25,101 nucleotides of DNA from positions 1 through 25,101 of the forward strand of contig CALLZZ010000387.1 in the NCBI GenBank assembly GCA_937858235.1. Reading direction: 5' to 3'. The stretch comes from an uncultured Clostridia bacterium (GTDB lineage Bacteria > Bacillota > Clostridia > Oscillospirales > Oscillospiraceae). The position numbers and the translations under genes are program-made. Shown in pieces: positions 20,390 through 25,101 of this stretch (position 1 is its first letter; each line of letters starts with the position of its first letter). The notes under the pieces were generated by a model, which saw only the letters and a program-made list of their open reading frames with translations, did not search any database and was not told where the DNA came from.

Positions 20390-21094
20390 ATGAAACGGCA
20401 AACAAAACGGCTGAGTGCCCTGCTTTGCGCATTTTTATTGATTTTTACACTGATGATCGGGCTGATTCAAACGGCGATGGCCGTCAGCTACCGGCAGGGC
20501 GATACAGGAAGCACTGTAACAACAATACAGACGAAGCTAAAGCGATGGGGGTACTTTGACGGACCGGTAGACGGAACCTACGGGAGCAAGACCACCAAAG
20601 CAGTCCGCCATTTCCAGGAGTCAAATGGATTGCCTGTGGATGGCATAGTGGGATCGGCTACACTGAAGGCGTTGGGGATGGAGACAGGGAGCAAAAACAG
20701 TTCCTCCTCTGGTTCAACGTCCACAGGAAGCGCCAACTCCGGAAAGGGAGACGTAGCACTGTTGGCAAAGGTGATTTCGGCAGAAGCCCGGGGGGAACCC
20801 TACAGCGGACAGGTCGCGGTAGGGGCGGTCATTCTGAACCGGACTGCACACCCGTCCTTCCCCAACACCTTGTCCGGCGTGGTGTATGAACCGGGTGCCT
20901 TTACCTGTATGGTAGACGGTCAAATCAACGAAGCAGTAGCATCTTCTGCCTATCGGGCAGCCCAGGATGCCATGAACGGTGTGGACCCCTCTGGGGGTGC
21001 CATCTACTATTTCAATCCCGATACGGCAACCAGTGCCTGGATTTGGTCCCGGCCCTTGCTGACGGTGATTGGCAAGCACCGCTTCTGTTCCTAA
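20390..21094 (+). CDS. sleB: Spore cortex-lytic enzyme SleB-type cell wall hydrolase
   Basis: 234 residues from the ATG at 20390. A signal peptide is clear (KRQTKR, then a hydrophobic core, ending QTAMA). A peptidoglycan-binding domain follows (YRQGDTGSTVTTIQTKLKRWGY ... HFQESNGLPVDGIVG, about residues 34-95), then a Ser/Gly linker and the Hydrolase_2 catalytic domain with LAKVISAEARGEPYSGQVAV (likely catalytic Glu in SAEARGE), ILNRTAHPSFP and the ending WSRPLLTVIGKHRFCS. In spore formers SleB is a lytic transglycosylase that degrades cortex during germination. An in-frame ATG at 20357 is possible but would put 11 extra residues before the signal peptide. No ypeB partner is adjacent; a vegetative wall role remains possible. 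Confidence 0.87.
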   Translation: MKRQTKRLSALLCAFLLIFTLMIGLIQTAMAVSYRQGDTGSTVTTIQTKLKRWGYFDGPVDGTYGSKTTKAVRHFQESNGLPVDGIVGSATLKALGMETGSKNSSSSGSTSTGSANSGKGDVALLAKVISAEARGEPYSGQVAVGAVILNRTAHPSFPNTLSGVVYEPGAFTCMVDGQINEAVASSAYRAAQDAMNGVDPSGGAIYYFNPDTATSAWIWSRPLLTVIGKHRFCS

Positions 21095-21102
21095 CATGCG
21101 AA

Positions 21103-21131
21103 GGGCAGGCCTCATTACCGAGTGCCTGCCC
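21103..21131 (+). terminator. Hairpin after sleB
   Basis: GGGCAGGC (21103-21110) pairs with GCCTGCCC (21124-21131); an inner CTC/GAG pairing extends it with one bulged T. It begins nine bases after the stop. It is followed by ATTTCC, with no strong U-run, so termination strength is uncertain. Confidence 0.55.
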
Positions 21132-21174
21132 ATTTCCTGCACTAGAGGTACAAAGAAATAGGTGGAGTTTTTCG

Positions 21175-21203
21175 TTGCGCTTTTTCCGGGAATGGCGTAT
21201 ACT
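21175..21203 (+). promoter_or_regulatory. Promoter of ymdB-lepB
   Basis: TTGCGC (21175-21180) and TATACT (21198-21203, 5/6) with 17 bases between. Transcription would start near 21210, about 30 bases before the ymdB ATG. Confidence 0.6.
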
Positions 21204-21240
21204 GAGACGATGAATTTAGAATTAAGGAGTGTCCCAAATT

Positions 21241-22023
21241 ATGATCCTCCATTTGTTGGCCGTTGGCGATGTAGTATCAGAGAGCGGTTTGGATTTTCTC
21301 AATCGCAACCTTCGCCGCATCAAGCAAGAACATGACGTACAGTTTACCGTAGTAAACGGTGAGAATGCTGCTGGAATCGGGGTGTTGCCCGACCAGGTAG
21401 AGGTGATGTTTGATGCCGGTGCCGATGTGGTCACCTTGGGCAATCACACCTGGGGGAAGATGAAGATCAACCGGTACCTGGATGACTGCCATTACCTGCT
21501 GCGCCCGGCCAATTTCGCCCACCGGCTGCCTGGCCAGGGCCACGGCGTGTACGACGGTCCCATGGGGCTGCGGATCGGAGTGATGAATCTGATCGGACGG
21601 GTGTCTATGGACCCCAACGTGGATAATCCCTTTCAGAAGGCGGATCAGATTCTGCATCAGCTGGAGGGCAAGGCGGATCTGATTTTCATCGACTTCCATG
21701 CCGAGGCCACCAGTGAGAAGTTAGCCATGGGCTGGTATCTGGATGGACGGGCATCTGCCGTCTGGGGAACCCACACCCATGTCCCTACGGCAGATGCGAA
21801 GATTCTGCCCGGGGGAACCGGATACGTTACCGATTTGGGGATGACCGGGCCGGCGGACTCTGTGTTGGGAATTCGTCCGGCGGACTCCATCAATAAATTC
21901 CTGGGCGGTTTGCCCAGGCGCTACGAGGCCGCCGAAGGCCCCTGCAAAATGGAGTGCGTTCTGTTCTCCATCGACACAAAAACCAAGCGCTGTGTAGACG
22001 TCCGGCGGCTGGATACCCTGTGA
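21241..22023 (+). CDS. YmdB-family metallophosphoesterase
   Basis: 260 residues of the TIGR00282/YmdB family. Metal-site residues are visible as LLAVGDVV (Asp), VVNGENAA (Asn/Glu), TLGNHTW (Asn-His), FIDFHAEATSEK (His/Glu) and WGTHTHVPTAD (two His), with the family ending TDLGMTGPADSVLG. The Bacillus homologue hydrolyses 2',3'-cyclic nucleotides and affects biofilm and sporulation choices; that role is not provable here. The ATG at 21241 is used, 12 bases after AAGGAG (21223-21228). A GTG at 21229 would abut the Shine-Dalgarno sequence. lepB follows on the same strand, 41 bases later. Confidence 0.9.
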   Translation: MILHLLAVGDVVSESGLDFLNRNLRRIKQEHDVQFTVVNGENAAGIGVLPDQVEVMFDAGADVVTLGNHTWGKMKINRYLDDCHYLLRPANFAHRLPGQGHGVYDGPMGLRIGVMNLIGRVSMDPNVDNPFQKADQILHQLEGKADLIFIDFHAEATSEKLAMGWYLDGRASAVWGTHTHVPTADAKILPGGTGYVTDLGMTGPADSVLGIRPADSINKFLGGLPRRYEAAEGPCKMECVLFSIDTKTKRCVDVRRLDTL

Positions 22024-22064
22024 CGGACGGCATGAAAGCAATGGAAAACGGAAAGGCAAATGGC

Positions 22065-22643
22065 ATGAGCAGGAAACAAAATGTGGTAAATGAAGTGGCG
22101 CCGGACAGTTGGAAGCGAGACTGTTACGATTGGCTCCAGATGCTGACCTTTGTACTGGTGGCGGTGGTGCTGGTGTTCACCCTCCTGGGGATGGTGATCG
22201 GCGTATCCGGTACCTCGATGTACCCCACCCTGCACCATCAGGATATTATGATGGTACAGCGGATTGGTTATACTCCTTCCCAGGGGGACGTAGTAGTGCT
22301 GCGGAAGGACTCCTTTTTAGAGGAGGCCATTGTGAAGCGAATCATCGCTATAGCCGGTCAGGAAGTGGAAATCGACTACGATCAAAATGTCGTTTATGTG
22401 GACGGTGTAATGTTGGAGGAGCCTTACATAAATCAGGAGGACGAAGACGTTATGATTGAGCGCAATGGTATGGTATATCGGGAGTTTATCGTACCGGAGC
22501 ACTGTATTTTTGTCATGGGCGATAATCGGAACGGATCCACCGACAGCCGTTATGGCGAGTTGGGCATGGTAGATACCGGCTATGTGCTGGGGCGTGTCCT
22601 GTGCATTGCCTTTCCCTTCAACCACATTCAGTCGCTGCTGTGA
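22065..22643 (+). CDS. lepB: Signal peptidase I
   Basis: Cleaves signal peptides from Sec/Tat-exported proteins at the outer face of the membrane. It has one N-terminal membrane helix (LTFVLVAVVLVFTLLGMVIG), then the catalytic Ser in SGTSMYPTL, box C region GDVVVLRK, the catalytic Lys in IVKRIIAIAGQEVEID, and the box E motif MGDNRNGSTDSR. The length (192 residues) fits the short Gram-positive type. I use the ATG at 22065, with GGAAAGG (22050-22056) eight bases upstream; ATG 22032 or 22041 in the same frame would add 11 or 8 residues and cannot be excluded. It shares the ymdB promoter and ends next to a coding remnant. Confidence 0.93.
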   Translation: MSRKQNVVNEVAPDSWKRDCYDWLQMLTFVLVAVVLVFTLLGMVIGVSGTSMYPTLHHQDIMMVQRIGYTPSQGDVVVLRKDSFLEEAIVKRIIAIAGQEVEIDYDQNVVYVDGVMLEEPYINQEDEDVMIERNGMVYREFIVPEHCIFVMGDNRNGSTDSRYGELGMVDTGYVLGRVLCIAFPFNHIQSLL

Positions 22644-22644
22644 G

Positions 22645-22806
22645 GTGCCCCGGATTCAGCCTCAGGAAGCGGAGGTGGCCGGATGGCTGTGGGTTCCGGG
22701 GAATCACTATCCCACCTTCCAGCTGGAACGGGATATGGAGTCATTTACCCCTGCTAGCTTCCGGCAGTATGGAGAAAAGATTCTCCAGGGTTTTCGGGTA
22801 AAATAG
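22645..22806 (+). pseudogene. C-terminal coding remnant, possibly of a Nudix hydrolase
   Basis: A 53-codon frame directly after the lepB stop, from a GTG at 22645 to TAG at 22804-22806. Codon use is clearly coding-like (third positions mostly G/C). The product contains EAEVAGWLWVP and later FTPASFRQYGEKILQGF. The acidic-x-WLWV pattern followed by a C-terminal helix resembles the end of Nudix hydrolases, but the Nudix box itself is absent. There is no Shine-Dalgarno sequence. The best reading is a 5'-truncated gene; a small translationally coupled protein is the alternative. Confidence 0.5.
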
Positions 22807-22821
22807 AATGAAAGTGAAGCA

Positions 22822-22858
22822 AACCTGACCGATATGGGAAAGATCGGTCAGGTTTTTT
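22822..22858 (+). terminator. Terminator after the lepB unit
   Basis: AACCTGACCGAT (22822-22833) pairs perfectly with ATCGGTCAGGTT (22843-22854) across a 9-base loop and runs into T22853-22858. It also lies seven bases from the end of the converging glgB, so it can serve both strands. Confidence 0.93.
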
Positions 22859-22864
22859 GTGTCG

Positions 22865-24850
22865 TTATGACTGATTTAGAGGCTTCAGTACCAGAGCGGT
22901 GCGGGCAGGGAGATACAGGCACAAAAAGCTGCCCTGTTTTCCGGGGACGAAGGTAGAATAGTGGATATGAGCGATCCGATTCTGACCACCAAAGGCATCA
23001 TCATCTGAGGAGAGAATCAACTCGTAGTCGGTACCGTGACTGACGGGGATCAAGTAGTTGCAAAAGGATTGGGTGGGATTAAAGTTGAAGGCGAACAACA
23101 AATCCCCCCGCTCAAAGGCCAGCACCTGTTGTTCTCGGGAGAGGCCTCTCAAATCGGGCATCCACTGACGGTAAGGGTTGCTGTCCCGGATCACCCGCAC
23201 CATGGCGCGGTCAAAGGCAGCCAGATACCGGTACTTTAAGCCAGGACTTTTTACCAGGTTCCACTGACGGCGGCAGTAGTGGAAGGAGTTTCCGTTCCCT
23301 TCTCGCGGGAAGTCAATCCACTCCGGGTGACCGAATTCGTTGCCCATAAAGTTCAGATAGGCGTCGCCTCCCGCGGCGGCGGTGAGCAAACGCATAAGCT
23401 TGTGGAGCGCCACCGCGCGGTCGATGACCAGGGTGTGGCAGTCAACGGACATATCGGTGTACATGCTGGCGCCGGCGAGGCGGAACATCATGGCCTGATC
23501 CCCTACAATGGATTGATCGTGGCACTCCACATAGGCCACGGTTTTTTCACCCGGGCGGCGGAGGCATAGGCTGCCCCAGATCTGGTCCAGATCCCAGTCC
23601 TCATCCTGCTGATGTTTCAGGACGTGGCCCCACAGGTCAGGGAGTCCCATCCCCAACCGGTAGTCGAACCCCAGGCCACCCTCAGAGAGGGGTAGTCCCA
23701 TGCCGGGCATTCCGGATACGTCCTCGGAAATGGTGACAGCGGCAGGATTCACCTGACGAATTAGTTCGTTGGACAGCTGGAGGTAGACCATCGCATCAGG
23801 ATCGACATTGTGGGAGAAGTAGCGGCTGTCCCGGTCGAAGGGAGCGCCTAAGCCGTGATCCCGGTAGAGCATAGAGGTGACGCCATCGAAGCGAAAGCCG
23901 TCTAAATGGTACTCAGAGAGCCAGTATTTCAGATTGGATAGGAGAAAGTGGAGAACCTCATGCTTGCCGTAGTCGAAGAGCTTGGTGTCCCAAGCCGGGT
24001 GATCACCCTTTGCGCCGGCATGGAAGAACTGCCAGACGGTACCGTCAAAAAGGTGGATGCCCTCGGCTACGTTGCGGACAGCGTGGGAGTGAATGAGATC
24101 CAGAATCACCCGGAGTCCCAGCTGGTGCGCCCGATCAATGAGGTATTTCAGGTCGGTAGGGGTGCCGAACCGGCTGGAGGGGGCGAAGAAATTCGAGACC
24201 TGGTAGCCAAAGCTGGCGTAGTAGGGATGCTCCATCACCGCCATGAGCTGGACGGTATTGTAGCCGCAGTCTTTGATCCAGGGCAGGATTTTGTCGGTAA
24301 ATTCCCGGTAACTGCCGATTTTAGGTTCCTCCTGAGCCATCCCCACATGGGCTTCGTAAATCAGCAGCGGCGCTTTGGGATTGGGGTGGAAGGATGTCCA
24401 GTGGAACGGTTCCGGTTCCGCCCAAACCTCTCCGCACCACTGTAGGGTAACGGGGTCCTGCACCACCCGATGAGCATAGAGTGGAATATGTTCGGTAACC
24501 CGGCCCTGAGCGTGCACCAGGGTTTTTACCTTGCAGCCGCTCCACAGCGCGTCAGCGGGTAATTTCAGCTCCCAGACCCCATCCTCCAGAGGCGTGAGGG
24601 GGTGGGAGGCGTGATCCCAACTGTTAAAGTCGCCCATCAGCCAGAGCTGCTGTGCCGCCGGTGCCCACTCCCGGTAGACCCAGCCCTGTTTTTGGCGGTG
24701 AATGCCGAAGTAGAGGTAGCCGTTGGCGAACTGACTGAGGGTGGAATCAGAGAGCAGAGCGGATTTGGTTTGGCGATAGTGATCAACCCGCTGCTGGATC
24801 TGATCTGCAAAGGGCAGCAGCTGAGGATTGTAGTCCAGAATGGCGTACAT
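22865..24850 (-). CDS. glgB: 1,4-alpha-glucan branching enzyme, eukaryotic-type GH13
   Basis: 661 residues from the ATG at 24850 (MYAILDYNPQLLPFADQI), with AAAGGAG 7-8 bases upstream. An upstream extension to 24934 crosses the promoter. The N-terminal CBM48 segment (YLYFGIHRQKQGWVYREWAP ... LWLMGDFNSWD) precedes the GH13 barrel. Catalytic motifs are VILDLIHSHAVRN, the nucleophile Asp in DGFRFDGVTSMLY, the acid Glu in VTISEDVSGMPG, and the transition-state Asp in VECHDQSIVGD. DGFRFDGVTSM and the overall arrangement match the GH13_8 (eukaryote-like) branch rather than the E. coli GlgB branch. It creates alpha-1,6 branches in glycogen. No other glg genes are adjacent. Confidence 0.93.
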   Translation of the reverse strand: MYAILDYNPQLLPFADQIQQRVDHYRQTKSALLSDSTLSQFANGYLYFGIHRQKQGWVYREWAPAAQQLWLMGDFNSWDHASHPLTPLEDGVWELKLPADALWSGCKVKTLVHAQGRVTEHIPLYAHRVVQDPVTLQWCGEVWAEPEPFHWTSFHPNPKAPLLIYEAHVGMAQEEPKIGSYREFTDKILPWIKDCGYNTVQLMAVMEHPYYASFGYQVSNFFAPSSRFGTPTDLKYLIDRAHQLGLRVILDLIHSHAVRNVAEGIHLFDGTVWQFFHAGAKGDHPAWDTKLFDYGKHEVLHFLLSNLKYWLSEYHLDGFRFDGVTSMLYRDHGLGAPFDRDSRYFSHNVDPDAMVYLQLSNELIRQVNPAAVTISEDVSGMPGMGLPLSEGGLGFDYRLGMGLPDLWGHVLKHQQDEDWDLDQIWGSLCLRRPGEKTVAYVECHDQSIVGDQAMMFRLAGASMYTDMSVDCHTLVIDRAVALHKLMRLLTAAAGGDAYLNFMGNEFGHPEWIDFPREGNGNSFHYCRRQWNLVKSPGLKYRYLAAFDRAMVRVIRDSNPYRQWMPDLRGLSREQQVLAFERGDLLFAFNFNPTQSFCNYLIPVSHGTDYELILSSDDDAFGGQNRIAHIHYSTFVPGKQGSFLCLYLPARTALVLKPLNQS

Positions 24851-24890
24851 GGGCACACTCCTTTCACACTGGTTGGATGTATCTACCATT

Positions 24891-24919
24891 ATCTTACCAG
24901 AATTAGGGACGGGGAACAA
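24891..24919 (-). promoter_or_regulatory. Promoter of glgB
   Basis: On the - strand TTGTTC (24919-24914) and TAAGAT (24896-24891) are spaced by 17 bases, with an extended -10 TGG before TAAGAT. The leader to the ATG is about 35 bases. Confidence 0.6.
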
Positions 24920-24927
24920 CCGGAAAG

Positions 24928-24956
24928 CTGACAATGATCGGTGGGTGTGGTAAAGT
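24928..24956 (+). promoter_or_regulatory. Promoter of the last, partial gene
   Basis: CTGACA (24928-24933, 5/6) and TAAAGT (24951-24956, 4/6) with 17 bases between and an extended -10 TGG. It is divergent from, and starts nine bases beyond, the glgB promoter. The leader would be about 70 bases. Confidence 0.55.
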
Positions 24957-25032
24957 AGTGGAGCGGAGACAAAAAGCGGGTACTCAACGCCCTGAATCGT
25001 GCCCTGAGGCGCGCGGTAGCGGAGGTTTTTAC

Positions 25033-25101
25033 ATGTCCTATATCTGTATTCTGGCCAACCGGCAGGGGATTGTTGCTGCCGGTGACAGCCGCATGACCTT
25101 T
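25033..25101 (+). CDS. 5' end of a possible Ntn-hydrolase (proteasome/HslV-like), partial
   Basis: 23 codons run off the window edge. The start ATG is preceded by GGAGG (25021-25025) at seven bases. The visible peptide begins MSYICILANRQGIVAAGDSR, with a strand-turn-strand pattern and the IVAAGDSR motif typical of proteasome-beta/HslV-type Ntn hydrolases (pattern V-x-A-x-D-x-R). Position 2 is Ser, which would be the N-terminal residue after Met removal. The fragment is too short for a firm call. Confidence 0.45.
   Translation, partial: MSYICILANRQGIVAAGDSRMTF

Noticed and set aside
23948..24445. + strand frame of 165 codons opposite glgB
   Set aside because: Antisense of a conserved GH13 enzyme region; no ribosome binding site or promoter.

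Overview
The window looks like a chromosomal segment of an anaerobic, moderately GC-rich Clostridia bacterium. I would place it near the Oscillospiraceae (Flavonifractor/Intestinimonas-like) by inference. The evidence is the Gram-positive order of the spc/alpha ribosomal operon (secY-adk-map-KOW-infA-rpmJ-rpsM-rpsK-rpsD-rpoA-rplQ), strong AGGAGG ribosome binding sites, a zinc-free S4, a spore-cortex hydrolase (SleB), a split transketolase and rubredoxin-type redox chemistry.

Layout. Positions 1-7130 carry the end of the spc operon and the alpha operon, all on the + strand, closed by a textbook terminator after rplQ. Positions 7140-12630 hold a YbjQ-family gene, a convergent PHP phosphoesterase/ahcY pair, an inactive-looking rhomboid membrane protein with a C-terminal zinc ribbon, a CNNM/CorC-type transporter gene broken by a templated inverted-repeat insertion, and a small unknown gene. 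Positions 12680-15880 hold a divergent sugar-metabolism pair: split transketolase on the - strand and a ROK glucokinase on the + strand, with an inverted repeat between their promoters. Positions 15660-17085 are a decaying patch: a fragment resembling diaminopropionate ammonia-lyase and a frameshifted branched-chain amino-acid-type binding lipoprotein with no ABC partners. Positions 17240-19540 carry a short possible peptide gene, a strong hairpin whose right arm contains a TTGACA -35 box, and the most unusual gene here: seven tandem rubredoxin-like domains fused to an FAD/NAD(P)H oxidoreductase. Positions 19670-25101 hold greA, sleB, ymdB, lepB, a coding remnant, glgB and the start of a possible Ntn-hydrolase.

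How it fits together. The first third is translation, secretion (SecY) and transcription (alpha subunit) machinery with co-transcribed adenylate kinase and methionine aminopeptidase. The rest is a set of short transcription units, many with extended -10 (TGnTATAAT-like) promoters and hairpins between convergent genes. Carbon metabolism (transketolase, glucokinase, glycogen branching enzyme), methyl-cycle salvage (AhcY) and an oxidative-stress or redox enzyme are the main metabolic themes. No tRNA, rRNA, CRISPR array, insertion sequence or prophage was seen. The main candidates for new biology are the seven-rubredoxin fusion, the peptide/hairpin/promoter cassette before it, the rhomboid-zinc ribbon protein, and the 38-nt fold-back insertion in the CNNM gene.
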